Shown piece by piece: positions 25,883-34,886 of a stretch of 53,634 nt of DNA. How positions within the stretch are numbered: the stretch's first letter is position 1; each line of letters starts with the position of its first letter. Source of the DNA: an uncultured Clostridium sp. (GTDB taxonomy: Bacteria; Bacillota; Clostridia; TANB77; CAG-508); contig USQZ01000006.1 in NCBI GenBank assembly GCA_900556975.1, positions 1 through 53,634 of the forward strand, written 5' to 3'. The notes under the pieces are model-generated. The model saw only the letters and a program-made list of their open reading frames with translations, had not been told where the DNA came from and did no database searches. Position numbers and translations under genes: made by a program.

Positions 25883-26592
25883 TTTCTTCTTCCTCCTTTT
25901 CTAATAACAGTTTCATCAACCAAATCTAATTGAGCAATTACAGGTATTTTTAAAGCTTGTTCTATTTCTTCTGCAGATTTAACTGTTGTATCAAATAATC
26001 CCATAACAATTATAATTGCACATGATATAAAAATTCCGGCTACAATAGCTATAAAAATATATTTAACTGGCTTAATATTATATGGTATTGAACTTGGCTC
26101 TGCTGCATCTAAAGTATAAACATTATTAATTTTATACATATCACTTATTTTTTCTGAGAAAACTTTGCCTATTTCATTTGCAATTTTTGCAGCATATTCA
26201 GGATTCTCATTTGACACTATAATTTTTATAACCTCTGTATCTTCAATTGCTGAAACCGTAACACTACTTCTTAATTGTCCTTCTGTTAAATCTGCAATTT
26301 GTAAATTTGAAATTACTTGTGCTAATACAGTTTTACTTTTCACAATTTCACTATAGGTAGATACTAATTTTTGGTTCATTGTTACATCAGTCTGAGTAAC
26401 TGAACTGTTTATCCCTTCTGTATTATTTTCGGCCTTAGTAAGAACTATTGTAGTATAAGATTGATATTTTGGCGTTTGTATTACATATGAATACACTGCT
26501 GCAATAATAACAAAAAATATTGTAATTGTTATTATAAATTTTCTACTGTTCCACAACATTTTAAAAACTTCTTTTAAGTCTAATTCTTCCAT
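25879..26592 (-). CDS. cpsC: Wzz/CpsC-type polysaccharide co-polymerase and kinase adaptor
   Basis: 237 residues. Two membrane segments (about 18-38 and 178-200) enclose an extracytoplasmic domain with PKYQSYTTIVLTK at its start and NEIGKVFSEKISDMY near its end, then a cytoplasmic tail. This is the Wzz topology. The tail (VKSAEEIEQALKIPVIAQ) is the segment that activates CpsD. Stop overlaps the cpsD start (ATGA type). Confidence 0.92.
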   Translation of the reverse strand: MEELDLKEVFKMLWNSRKFIITITIFFVIIAAVYSYVIQTPKYQSYTTIVLTKAENNTEGINSSVTQTDVTMNQKLVSTYSEIVKSKTVLAQVISNLQIADLTEGQLRSSVTVSAIEDTEVIKIIVSNENPEYAAKIANEIGKVFSEKISDMYKINNVYTLDAAEPSSIPYNIKPVKYIFIAIVAGIFISCAIIIVMGLFDTTVKSAEEIEQALKIPVIAQLDLVDETVIRKGGRRK

Positions 26593-26610
26593 TTTTAATT
26601 CCTTCCATAT

Positions 26611-27054
26611 CTATTTTTTCTTCATTTTAGCTATTATTATCATTATAATTAATGCAACTATTATACCAGCTGAATCAATACATACATCCTTAAATTGTCC
26701 CGATCTTCCAGATATAAATAATTGGTGAAACTCATCAAAACATGCATAACACATTCCTGTCAATGCACTCATTCCAAATATTCTTTTTTTAGTTACATCA
26801 AATGTACTATAAAATTCGAATAATAAAATTCCGCCCAAAAAATATATTGAAAAATGAGCTAATTTTCTAACACAAAAACTAATATTTTCTCGATTTTTTT
26901 CTAACCCCTGATTAACATTTATTATCGCATTTGTAATAATATCGCTTGTCCCTTGTGATGTATCTCCATTTTCATTTGAAAAGCAAAAAATTATTATCAT
27001 CCATACTATTACTAAAACTGCAAATAAAATTCTTTTCTTACCATATTTCTTCAT
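26611..27054 (-). CDS. VanZ-like membrane protein
   Basis: 147 residues, four membrane segments. Family motifs: IFCFSNENGDTSQGTS near the N-terminus, FCVRKLAHFSIYFLGG, and CYACFDEFHQLFISGRSGQ followed by DVCIDSAG. VanZ-like proteins are common in polysaccharide operons; the biochemical role is unknown for most, teicoplanin resistance for the founding member. Lies 4 bases after galE and 18 before cpsC. Confidence 0.9.
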   Translation of the reverse strand: MKKYGKKRILFAVLVIVWMIIIFCFSNENGDTSQGTSDIITNAIINVNQGLEKNRENISFCVRKLAHFSIYFLGGILLFEFYSTFDVTKKRIFGMSALTGMCYACFDEFHQLFISGRSGQFKDVCIDSAGIIVALIIMIIIAKMKKK

Positions 27055-27058
27055 TGCT

Positions 27059-28066
27059 CTACTTCTCGTTTATCTTCTTTTCTGTATATCTCCATGAATC
27101 TTTACACATTTGCTCTAAATCACGTGTTGCTTCCCAGCCTAATTCTTCTTTTGCTTTTGTTGGATCTGCATAACATTCTGCAACATCTCCAGGTCTACGT
27201 TCTGCTATTTCATATTTTATCTTAATTCCATTTGCATCTTCAAAAGCCTTTACAATATCAAGTACAGAATATCCTTTTCCTGTTCCTAAATTATATGTTT
27301 CAACACCATGGAAATCTCTAGCTTTTTCAATAGCTTTAATATGTCCAAGTGCTAAATCGACAACATGAATATAATCTCTAACTCCTGTTCCATCTGGTGT
27401 ATCATAATCATTTCCAAAAACATTTAAATGATCCAATTTACCACATGCAACATAATTAATATATGGCATCAAATTATTTGGTATTCCATTAGGATCTTCA
27501 CCTATTTCCCCACTTTCATGTGCTCCAATTGGATTGAAATATCTTAATAAAATAACTGACCACTCATTGTCTGCTTTATAAATATCTTCAAGAATTCTTT
27601 CTATCATTAATTTTGTTGTTCCATAAGGATTTGTTGTTGATAATGGAAAATCCTCTTTAATTGGTACGGTCTCTGGATCTCCATAAACTGTTGCTGATGA
27701 ACTAAATACAATTTTCTTGCATCCATATTTTCTCATCAAATCAACCAATATAAGTGTACCTGTAACATTGTTATGATAATATTCTATTGGTTTTGCACAA
27801 GACTCTCCAACAGCCTTTAAAGCTGCAAAGTGTATAACTTCCTTTATATCATTCTCTTCAAAAACTTTTTCTAAGTTTTCTCTTTCTAATAAATCAACCT
27901 CATAAAATTTAAAATCTTTTCCAGATAGTTTTTTTATTTTATCACACATTTCAATTTTACTATTTGATAAGTTGTCAACTACTACAACGTCCTCTCCATT
28001 TTTTAGTAGTTCTATTACTGTGTGACTTCCTATATATCCTGTTCCACCTGTTACTAAAATTGACAT
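27059..28066 (-). CDS. galE: UDP-glucose 4-epimerase
   Basis: 335 residues from ATG 28066, which follows AGGAGG; an in-frame codon 21 bases up lies on the ribosome site itself. NAD-binding GGTGYIGSH at residues 6-14, the catalytic S-x-YGTTK motif (SSSATVYGD, then TNPYGTTKLMIE) and GTGVRDYIHVVDLA are those of GalE. Interconverts UDP-Glc and UDP-Gal (or the GlcNAc pair), supplying sugar donors. First gene of the operon running to dgt. Confidence 0.93.
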   Translation of the reverse strand: MSILVTGGTGYIGSHTVIELLKNGEDVVVVDNLSNSKIEMCDKIKKLSGKDFKFYEVDLLERENLEKVFEENDIKEVIHFAALKAVGESCAKPIEYYHNNVTGTLILVDLMRKYGCKKIVFSSSATVYGDPETVPIKEDFPLSTTNPYGTTKLMIERILEDIYKADNEWSVILLRYFNPIGAHESGEIGEDPNGIPNNLMPYINYVACGKLDHLNVFGNDYDTPDGTGVRDYIHVVDLALGHIKAIEKARDFHGVETYNLGTGKGYSVLDIVKAFEDANGIKIKYEIAERRPGDVAECYADPTKAKEELGWEATRDLEQMCKDSWRYTEKKINEK

Positions 28067-28176
28067 ATTTCTTACCTCCTTTGACAATATATATTTATAT
28101 CAAATATATATTAAAATATCAACCTTTATACACATAAAAAAGCATAAATATTTTACTGTGCGAAGGCTAAATTTTA

Positions 28177-30024
28177 TTACCCTTTTAGAGTTTTCATTGA
28201 ATTTAGTATTGCTATCATTGAAACACCTACATCAGCAAAAACTGCAAGCCACATATTGGCAAATCCAAGTGCTCCAAGTGCTAAAATTATTATTTTTACA
28301 ACAAGTGCAAATACTATATTTTGTTTAACAATTTTCATTGTCTTTTTTGCAATTTTAATTGCTTGAGCAATTTTTGTAAGTTCATCTGTCATTATAACAA
28401 CATCAGCAGCTTCAATTGCAGCATCTGCTCCAATACCGCCCATTGCTATACCTATGTCAGCTCTAGCTAAACAAGGACTGTCATTAACACCATCACCAAC
28501 AAAAATAACTTTTTCTTTTTCACCTTTTGTTTTTAAAACGGCTTCTAGATTTTCAAGTTTTTGATCAGGTAATAATTCAGATTTACATTCATCAACGCCA
28601 ACTTCTTGTGCAATTTTATCAGCAATTCTTTTTTCATCACCTGTTAATATATATGTTTTCTTTATTTTTTCTTTTTTCAAATCTTCAATTGCTTTTTTAG
28701 AATCATCTTTAACTTTATCAGCAATTAAAATATATCCTTTGTATTGTCCTTCAATCGCCACATATATAACAGTTCCGGCTTCATCAACAGGTTTAAATTT
28801 AACTTTATTCTCTTGAAGTAATTTAGCATTTCCTATTAATGTTTCTTGGAAGAATATTCTAGCTTTTATACCTTTTCCTGATATTTCTTCTAAATTTTCG
28901 ACTTTACTTTCATCATATTTTCCTTTATATCTTTTCTTTATTGACAATGCAATTGGATGATTAGAAAATTTTTCTCCATGAGCTGCAACTCTAATAAGTT
29001 CTTCTTCAGAAATATCAACTGGATTTATTTTTTGAATTTCAAAAACACCTTTTGTTATCGTTCCAGTTTTATCAAACATTGCATACTTAGCTTTTGACAA
29101 TGCTTCTAGGTAATTACTTCCTTTTATTAAAATACCTTTTTTAGAAGCTCCACCTATACCTCCAAAAAATCCTAGAGGAACAGATATTACAAGCGCACAT
29201 GGGCAAGATATAACTAAGAAAATCAATGCTCTATACACCCATGTCATAAGTTCTTGTTTAAATACTAATGTTGGAACAAGAGCTAAAGCCAAAGCAAATA
29301 AGCATACAGTTGGTGTATAATATTTTGCAAACTTTGTTATAAATTTTTCTGTCTTTGCTTTCTTAGACGTAGCTTCTTCAACTAGCTCTAAGATTTTAGC
29401 TACAGTTGAATCCTCAAACTTTTTAGTAACTTTAACCTCTAATACACTATTTAAATTTATACTTCCACTATAAATTAATTCTTGTTCAACAATTTTCTTT
29501 GGAACAGATTCTCCTGTAATTGTTTTTGTGTCTAACATAGATGTTCCTTTTTTTACTCTACCATCTAAAGGAACTTTCTCACCTGGCTTTATAACAATAG
29601 TTTCGCCTATTTTAACTTCTTCAGGTTTTACTTGTATTGTCTCACCATTTCTCAATACATTTGCATACTCCGGTTTTATTTGCATTAATTCTTTAATTGC
29701 ATTTCTTGATTTTCCAACAGCAATATCTTGGAACTCTTCTCCAATTTGATATAAAAACATAACAGCTATTGCCTCAGGATATTCACCAGTTGCAAGCGCA
29801 CCAAGTGTTGCAACAACCATTAGAAAATTCTCATCAAAAATTTCTCCATGAAATATATTTCTAATTGCTTTGAAAACAATATCTAAACCAATAACGCAAT
29901 ATGCTAAAATATATAATGCAATTGAAATTTCATTATTATAATTTATTGCAATGTATTCAACAGCAAATCCACCTATTCCAAGTATTAAACATGTAATAAT
30001 TCTAAATATAAAACTCTTTTTCAT
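28177..30024 (-). CDS. cadA: P1B-type Cd2+/Zn2+/Pb2+ exporting ATPase
   Basis: 615 residues. SCPCALVISVP with CPC in the sixth helix, TGES actuator loop, DKTGTIT phosphorylation site, HP motif (NHPIALSIKK), and GDGVNDSPCLARADIGIAMG. The CPC plus PLGFFGGIG context and the conserved DVGVSMIAILNSMK C-terminus are those of the P1B-2 Zn/Cd/Pb group. It lacks the N-terminal metal-binding domain, which is encoded separately by the 74-residue gene just upstream. ATG with GGGGGAT. Controlled from the operator-bearing promoter at 30682-30742. Confidence 0.93.
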   Translation of the reverse strand: MKKSFIFRIITCLILGIGGFAVEYIAINYNNEISIALYILAYCVIGLDIVFKAIRNIFHGEIFDENFLMVVATLGALATGEYPEAIAVMFLYQIGEEFQDIAVGKSRNAIKELMQIKPEYANVLRNGETIQVKPEEVKIGETIVIKPGEKVPLDGRVKKGTSMLDTKTITGESVPKKIVEQELIYSGSINLNSVLEVKVTKKFEDSTVAKILELVEEATSKKAKTEKFITKFAKYYTPTVCLFALALALVPTLVFKQELMTWVYRALIFLVISCPCALVISVPLGFFGGIGGASKKGILIKGSNYLEALSKAKYAMFDKTGTITKGVFEIQKINPVDISEEELIRVAAHGEKFSNHPIALSIKKRYKGKYDESKVENLEEISGKGIKARIFFQETLIGNAKLLQENKVKFKPVDEAGTVIYVAIEGQYKGYILIADKVKDDSKKAIEDLKKEKIKKTYILTGDEKRIADKIAQEVGVDECKSELLPDQKLENLEAVLKTKGEKEKVIFVGDGVNDSPCLARADIGIAMGGIGADAAIEAADVVIMTDELTKIAQAIKIAKKTMKIVKQNIVFALVVKIIILALGALGFANMWLAVFADVGVSMIAILNSMKTLKG

Positions 30025-30050
30025 ATTAATTTTATCCCCCAGTATTTTAA

Positions 30051-30275
30051 TTAAGAAATAACAGCATCCGGTTCTAATTTCTTAACAAGCTTTCTTACCT
30101 CTTCCATTATTTCTTCAACTTCTTCATCTGTTGATACTTTAAATTCTATTGATAATTTTCCCATCATAAAATTAAGGTTTGCCTCTTCAATATTTTTTAT
30201 TCTATTTATTTTATCCTCTATTTTTGCTGCACAATTTGCACAGTCAATGCCTTCAATTGAATATACTTTTTTCAT
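30051..30275 (-). CDS. Heavy-metal-associated (HMA) domain protein
   Basis: 74 residues, one ferredoxin-like HMA fold. The metal site GIDCANCAAKIE (C-x-x-C at about residues 12-15) is typical for the N-terminal domain of CadA pumps. The gene lies 26 bases before the pump gene that lacks this domain, so it looks like a split-off soluble domain or chaperone that delivers metal. ATG with GAGGAGG. Confidence 0.9.
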   Translation of the reverse strand: MKKVYSIEGIDCANCAAKIEDKINRIKNIEEANLNFMMGKLSIEFKVSTDEEVEEIMEEVRKLVKKLEPDAVIS

Positions 30276-30307
30276 TTTAAATTCCTCCTCTTTTTTATAT
30301 TATGAAA

Positions 30308-30667
30308 TTATTTGTTTTCTTTTCCTTCTAAAACATGTTCAAGCGCTTTTTCAAAAATATCTTTAACATGATCATCATCTAAAGAATAAATAACCAACTT
30401 TCCATCTTTTTTAAATTTTACTAAGTTTGCATCTCTTAATGTTTTTAGTTGGTGTGATATAGCTGATTTTGTCATTCCAAGTAATGCAGCTAAATCACAA
30501 ACGCACATATCATGTTTATCTAATGCCCACATTATTTTGGCTCTAGTGCTATCTCCTAACATTTTAAAAAAATCAGAAACATCAAATAATATATCTTCTT
30601 CAAGCATTTGTTTTTTCACTGTTTGCACGACTTCTTCATGCAATACGTCACATTCTTGCTCTTCCAT
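30308..30667 (-). CDS. ArsR/SmtB-family metal-responsive repressor (CadC/CzrA-like)
   Basis: 119 residues. Winged helix with FFKMLGDSTRAKIMWAL, the CVCDLAALLGMTKSAISHQL recognition region and the beta wing. Possible metal ligands: the CVC pair in the alpha3 helix and N-terminal Cys-His (CDVLHEE), a CadC-type set, plus a C-terminal DDDHVKDIFEKALEH that matches the alpha5 site of SmtB/CzrA. It should leave its operator when Cd, Zn or Pb binds. First gene of the cad operon. ATG with GGAGG. Confidence 0.92.
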   Translation of the reverse strand: MEEQECDVLHEEVVQTVKKQMLEEDILFDVSDFFKMLGDSTRAKIMWALDKHDMCVCDLAALLGMTKSAISHQLKTLRDANLVKFKKDGKLVIYSLDDDHVKDIFEKALEHVLEGKENK

Positions 30668-30681
30668 AATACCTCCTGTTA

Positions 30682-30742
30682 GTTGAATGTTTGTTCAACT
30701 ATTTACATTTTTATTATAGTTGAATGGCTATTCAACTGTCAA
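30682..30742 (-). promoter_or_regulatory. cad promoter with two ArsR operators
   Basis: On the minus strand a perfect TTGACA (30737-30742), 18-base spacer and TATAAT (30713-30718). The spacer is GTTGAATAGCCATTCAAC, a palindrome of the ArsR/SmtB type. A second copy, GTTGAACAAACATTCAAC (30682-30699), lies in the leader just before the AGGAGG site. Repressor binding would block both polymerase binding and early elongation. Confidence 0.85.
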
Positions 30743-30827
30743 GAGGTATTTTAATTTTTATTATATTGTTTTCATTTCAAAAATGTTACAAAACAAAAAC
30801 ATTTTTAAAATGTTATCTCATATTACA

Positions 30828-31020
30828 AAAGAAAAATACATATTAATTTTCTCACACCTTGCTGGCGCATTCCTCGATTCTTGAAAATAAAAAACAATGG
30901 ATTTTCATCTCCATTGTTTTTATTTTCAAACGAGTAGAATGCTTCAATCAAGCTCACTACGTTCGCTTGGTCCCTGCGCGGTGATTCAAAAATATAATAT
31001 GTATTTTTCTTTTTTATTTT
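30828..31020. repeat. Long imperfect palindrome, second type
   Basis: Outer arms AAAGAAAAATACATATTA and, at the right end, its complement around 31000-31018. Inner arms TGAAAATAAAAAACAATGGA and its complement around 30917-30931. Central hairpin AACAATGGA-TTTTCATC-TCCATTGTT. Arms are interrupted by an asymmetric G+C-richer stretch (CTTGGTCCCTGCGCGGTG). Reading frames here follow from the symmetry and are not genes. Confidence 0.65.
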
Positions 31021-31040
31021 GCAATAACTAATTGCAGACA

Positions 31041-31208
31041 AAAAAATATTATATTTAATTTTTAGTAACGCGCAGTTTGAAAGATTTTACCTAGCCTTCT
31101 AAACAAAGTTTAGTAGGCGGTAAAATCTTTTCAGCAAGGAACTAAAATTTAATATAATATTTTTACTTTAAAATTAAGTTGGCAAAAAGGTCGTCCCTAT
31201 GACACCCA
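31041..31208. mobile_element. Palindromic MITE/REP-like element, copy B (left end missing)
   Basis: Core 31041-31166 is an imperfect palindrome around CTAAACAAAGTTTAG with arms containing AATATTATATTTAA. The right end GGCAAAAAGG-CGTCCCTATGACA matches the terminal repeat of copy A. The corresponding left terminal repeat is absent; the second-type palindrome lies there instead. The rest of the 30668-31219 gap holds only the cad promoter. Confidence 0.7.
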
Positions 31209-31219
31209 TAACAACTAGA

Positions 31220-31840
31220 TTATTCTAAAATCTTTATAGTATAAAAGAAATACCTCTCAATCCCATTAGCTTTATACGTTATAGCATATTTATAATAAGC
31301 AGAGCCTTTTACTTCTGACCTATTCACACTAGCAGAAAAATTAAAAACTGAACTCTGATTAGCAGATACAGTAGCAGGAACAACCGTTGCACTTACATTT
31401 TTTAAAGCTTCTCCTGGATTAGAAACTTCAAGTTGAGAAACCTTTCCATCAGTATAAACATATCCATTCTCTGACGTATTCTTTAACGAAAAATTAACCA
31501 TTAAATCAGAGGAAATCCAATCTGACAAAGAATTTTTATGAACACGCAATGTAGTAATCAACTCATTTTTCTTGTATTCTTCTGAAACTAAATCAAATAA
31601 CTCTGTACCAGAATCGTTAGTTAAACCCGAAACATTTACATATCTATTATCAGCATTTGGAATAACACTTGCTTCAATTGCTGGCGGATCAAAATCCAAT
31701 GTAACCGTTCCAGAAATATTTAATTTTGAACTCCAAAGCGAATATCCTACATTCATAACCACTAAAAAAGCCAGAACAATAAGAATAATTGCTAAAGTAC
31801 TCATTGTATGTTTTCTTTTTAAACTATACTTTTTTCCCAT
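31220..31840 (-). CDS. TasA/camelysin-like secreted protein, SipW-type substrate
   Basis: 206 residues. A basic N-terminus (KKYSLKRKH), hydrophobic segment (STLAIILIVLAFLVVMNVG) and GYSLWSSKLNISGTVTLD, which parallels the signal-plus-mature start of TasA/CalY proteins cut by SipW. The mature part is beta-rich with Thr/Ser/Asn and would form an Ig-like domain. Last gene of the SipW operon. Ribosome site is weak (GGAT), so it may depend on coupling with the gene upstream. Probable surface or matrix component. Confidence 0.7.
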   Translation of the reverse strand: MGKKYSLKRKHTMSTLAIILIVLAFLVVMNVGYSLWSSKLNISGTVTLDFDPPAIEASVIPNADNRYVNVSGLTNDSGTELFDLVSEEYKKNELITTLRVHKNSLSDWISSDLMVNFSLKNTSENGYVYTDGKVSQLEVSNPGEALKNVSATVVPATVSANQSSVFNFSASVNRSEVKGSAYYKYAITYKANGIERYFFYTIKILE

Positions 31841-31863
31841 ACTTAAAAATCCATTTCTTAATT

Positions 31864-32928
31864 TTATCTTTTTAATATAAATCTATAAATCATATTATTA
31901 CCTAATACGCAAAACCAACTTTCTTCTTCATCTTCATTATTCCAGTACAAAATTGGCTTAAATAGTTCTTCAGAAATTTTTATAATTTCTTCAAACTCAA
32001 CAACATCAACAATTCCCTGTCCATTTGTATCAATCTTTGAACTAACCTCTACAATCTTTTCATTGCAACCTTTTAAAATTTTATTCAATTCAACTTTATA
32101 TTGATTTCTAACAACATTACCATTTGTAGTTTTTACAAGAACAACAATTAATAACACTGTTGCAATTACAAATGTACAAGTTGCAACTCCAGCTCTTGTT
32201 TGACTATATGCATCATTTTCAGGTACCATTTTTGTAACAATTTGAGGTTTAGCAGTATCTTCTGTTGTAGAACTTATCTTTGTTGTTTTAGATGTAATAT
32301 CAAAAACAATATCAGGTGTATATATATTCATAACTTCTTGATTATCTACAATTGTCCTTGTAACAACTTCCATTTGAATAGTATATTTTGTTTGAACTTG
32401 AATTCCAAAATTCTCTTGAAAGTCTCTTACTTTCTTTATTTTATCTTTCAAATCAACTTCAAAATTTTCATTAATTTCTATTTTATCTGATGAAATATTT
32501 TTTTCTTCTGGTAATAAAATAACATCTGTCTGTTTCCAAACTTTTTGCTCATCACCATCTTTTGAATATGTAGCTTCCAAATTACCAACTATTTTATAAC
32601 TATAAGTTATATTCTCTGATTTATTAGCACTATAAACATAATTCATATTTATATTAGCTTTGTTCATCAATTCTGTCACATAAATGTTTTCATCAGGAAC
32701 ATTTTCTTTAGCAATATAATCATTATCAATCATATCTATATCATAAGAATATAAATATTTGTTATTATATTCATATATATTAGTTTTCACAAAATTTTTC
32801 TTATCAACAAGATTAAAAGATTGATATAAAACAAATAATGAAGTTACTATAATAGCTAAAAGAGCTATAATATAAGCATATCTAAGTGATTTTCTTATTT
32901 TAACTTTTTTATTTTTATTATCTTTCAT
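31864..32928 (-). CDS. DUF5305 membrane protein of the SipW operon
   Basis: 354 residues from ATG 32928 (GAGGAG upstream); an in-frame TTG 36 bases earlier lacks a proper site. One N-terminal membrane segment (about 14-36), a long extracytoplasmic region with alternating strands (ENITYSYKIVGNLEATY, YTIQMEVVTRTI), a second membrane segment around 255-275 (CTFVIATVLLIVVLV) and a cytoplasmic tail ending SWFCVLGNNMIYRFILKR. This layout and the LEATY and EENF-like pattern match DUF5305 proteins, which accompany SipW-type peptidases in Firmicutes and archaea. Role unknown, perhaps assembly or anchoring of the secreted fibres. Confidence 0.8.
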   Translation of the reverse strand: MKDNKNKKVKIRKSLRYAYIIALLAIIVTSLFVLYQSFNLVDKKNFVKTNIYEYNNKYLYSYDIDMIDNDYIAKENVPDENIYVTELMNKANINMNYVYSANKSENITYSYKIVGNLEATYSKDGDEQKVWKQTDVILLPEEKNISSDKIEINENFEVDLKDKIKKVRDFQENFGIQVQTKYTIQMEVVTRTIVDNQEVMNIYTPDIVFDITSKTTKISSTTEDTAKPQIVTKMVPENDAYSQTRAGVATCTFVIATVLLIVVLVKTTNGNVVRNQYKVELNKILKGCNEKIVEVSSKIDTNGQGIVDVVEFEEIIKISEELFKPILYWNNEDEEESWFCVLGNNMIYRFILKR

Positions 32929-32947
32929 TATCTCTCCTCTTTCGTAA

Positions 32948-34123
32948 TTACATTCCTTTTTCAATACTTGACGTATCTGGTGCAGATATTTTATTTAAAT
33001 TATTTAAAAATACTGCTGGTAATCCCAAATATCTAATAGAAAATATTTCTTTAGCAATTATTTGTGACTCTTCAACCGGCTCGAAATCAGCATCTTTGTT
33101 ATTATCACCCTTGGTAATAAAATAAATCTTGCCTTTTTCCGTGTATTTAGAAATAACTCTATGAATAACTGTAAAATTTTCTTTTTGATATTGCACAATA
33201 TCTCCAACTTCTAATTCTTCAGCCGTACATTTTTTTAAAATTGCAACATCTCCAACCATCAAAGTTTTTTCCATACTTCCCGTAGCAATTGCTGAAGGTC
33301 TAATAGGAAACAATCCCATATCAAACCATAATATTAAAACTACAACGACGACAAGAAGAACAATACTCTTAGGATCTGTACTTTCAATCGTTTTTTTCTT
33401 TTTTTGAACATCATTTTTATTTTTTAAATAACGAATATATATAAACAAAATAATAGGAATTATTATGTCTATAACTGACTTCATAATCCATGGAACTTTA
33501 GGTAAAATCGGCGCTAATATCCAATATGAAAAAGTTATAACTCTATAACATATTGCAGGTTTATAAAACTGATTCATTGCAATATATGTGCATACAACAT
33601 TGCTCGAAATTATCGGCAATATATCTGCAAAAACAAATTTCATAACATTACTGCTATCTGCCAAATCATTCATGCTAATATCAGAAATTGCATAAATTAT
33701 TGTTGCAACAACAGCAATATATTTTTTATCTTTTTCATACACATTATTAATTACTCTAAATCTTGTATACTCTTTAGCAACTATCGGCAAAATGTATATG
33801 TAAACATTCATTAAAATTCCTTTTAACGATGTTGAATATGGATTTTTACCTATTTCAATAAATACTTCTGAAAAAATGTATACGCCAATATTCACAAGTG
33901 CCGCTATCAAAGAATACGCAAATATATTTTCCTTTAACTTTGCACCTTCACTTGTCTTAGAAGTACATATAAAAATCGCTACTATAAAAATAATCCAAAA
34001 TAGCGGATTAACAATAAAGTAATACTTGAATCCGTAACCTACTAAACTGTAATTCGCTATAATGGAATATGTTGCTAATATTGCAAGCATCAAGATTGTA
34101 ATATTTCTTGACTTTTGTAACAT
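32948..34123 (-). CDS. SipW-like (ER-type, S26B) signal peptidase with a large N-terminal membrane domain
   Basis: 391 residues. Residues about 275-370 are a complete S26B signal peptidase: ATGSMEKTLMVGD (catalytic S283), FTVIHRVISKY (catalytic H321 replacing the usual Lys), and FITKGDNNKDADFEPV. The first 240 residues add about seven membrane segments that ordinary SipW (about 190 residues) does not have. ATG with AAGGTG. It should cleave the TasA-like precursors encoded on both sides of it, on the outer face of the membrane. The extra membrane domain may recognise substrates or partners. Confidence 0.88.
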   Translation of the reverse strand: MLQKSRNITILMLAILATYSIIANYSLVGYGFKYYFIVNPLFWIIFIVAIFICTSKTSEGAKLKENIFAYSLIAALVNIGVYIFSEVFIEIGKNPYSTSLKGILMNVYIYILPIVAKEYTRFRVINNVYEKDKKYIAVVATIIYAISDISMNDLADSSNVMKFVFADILPIISSNVVCTYIAMNQFYKPAICYRVITFSYWILAPILPKVPWIMKSVIDIIIPIILFIYIRYLKNKNDVQKKKKTIESTDPKSIVLLVVVVVLILWFDMGLFPIRPSAIATGSMEKTLMVGDVAILKKCTAEELEVGDIVQYQKENFTVIHRVISKYTEKGKIYFITKGDNNKDADFEPVEESQIIAKEIFSIRYLGLPAVFLNNLNKISAPDTSSIEKGM

Positions 34124-34144
34124 TATTTTATTTCACCTTAATCA

Positions 34145-34696
34145 TTAGTTTTTTGCATTTACATCTGATGCTGTTCCTGTAAATTCTTCTGTAGCTTGTT
34201 CATAATCTAATTCTATATCAAATTCAGCTGTAGCTGATTTTGCAGTTGAATCTTTTTTCCATTTAACAGTAAATGTAATTGTTGTAGATTCTCCACTTTG
34301 TAATACTTCATTTCCAGTTGTATCTAAATTTTGTATTAAAATTTCAATATCATTGTTTGAAAATGCTGTTGTAGTTCCTTTGTTATATAAATTAAATCCT
34401 GTTAATTTTGCTGGAACTGTTCCATTATTTTTTACTGTTGCTGTAACATAGCAACCATCTCCAGGATATCCTAATTTAACATTTGCAGTCATTTTTGTAC
34501 CGTCTGTAGCGTCTACTTTAGCAGTTCCATGATCTGCCGTTGAAACTATACCATTTGTAAAAACAACTTCAAATTTTCCAGAAGCATCTGCTTTTCCAGA
34601 AACTTTTAATACTCCACTAAATGAAGCATATGCTATTGCTAACGCTAACATCATAACTACTAACGCAACAATAAGAACTTTTGTACCACTCTTCAT
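34145..34696 (-). CDS. TasA/camelysin-like secreted protein, first gene of the SipW operon
   Basis: 183 residues. Signal segment KVLIVALVVMMLALAIAYA followed by SFSGVLKVSGKADASGKF. The A-S-F-S start of the mature part and the following strand are those of SipW substrates. The mature domain is beta-rich with GYPGDGCYVTATVKNNGTVPAKL and one Cys. Strong GAGGAGG site and first position suggest it is the major product. The peptidase gene begins 21 bases later. Confidence 0.75.
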   Translation of the reverse strand: MKSGTKVLIVALVVMMLALAIAYASFSGVLKVSGKADASGKFEVVFTNGIVSTADHGTAKVDATDGTKMTANVKLGYPGDGCYVTATVKNNGTVPAKLTGFNLYNKGTTTAFSNNDIEILIQNLDTTGNEVLQSGESTTITFTVKWKKDSTAKSATAEFDIELDYEQATEEFTGTASDVNAKN

Positions 34697-34886
34697 TTTA
34701 ATCCTCCTCTATATCTATATTTAGATGAGTACAGTATATCATATAAATTTCTACATAATATTACATTTTCTTTTCTTTTTCTTTTCTTTTATTTCTTTTT
34801 GTTATACTTTTTATTACATCTTCTAAATTTAAGCAATTATTATGCTATAATTTATTGTGTAAATTTATTTAAATTGGAGATTACAA

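Noticed and set aside
30823..31041. 72-codon frame on the minus strand across the palindrome
   Set aside because: It arises from the two arms of the palindrome, has no ribosome site and no family-like motifs.
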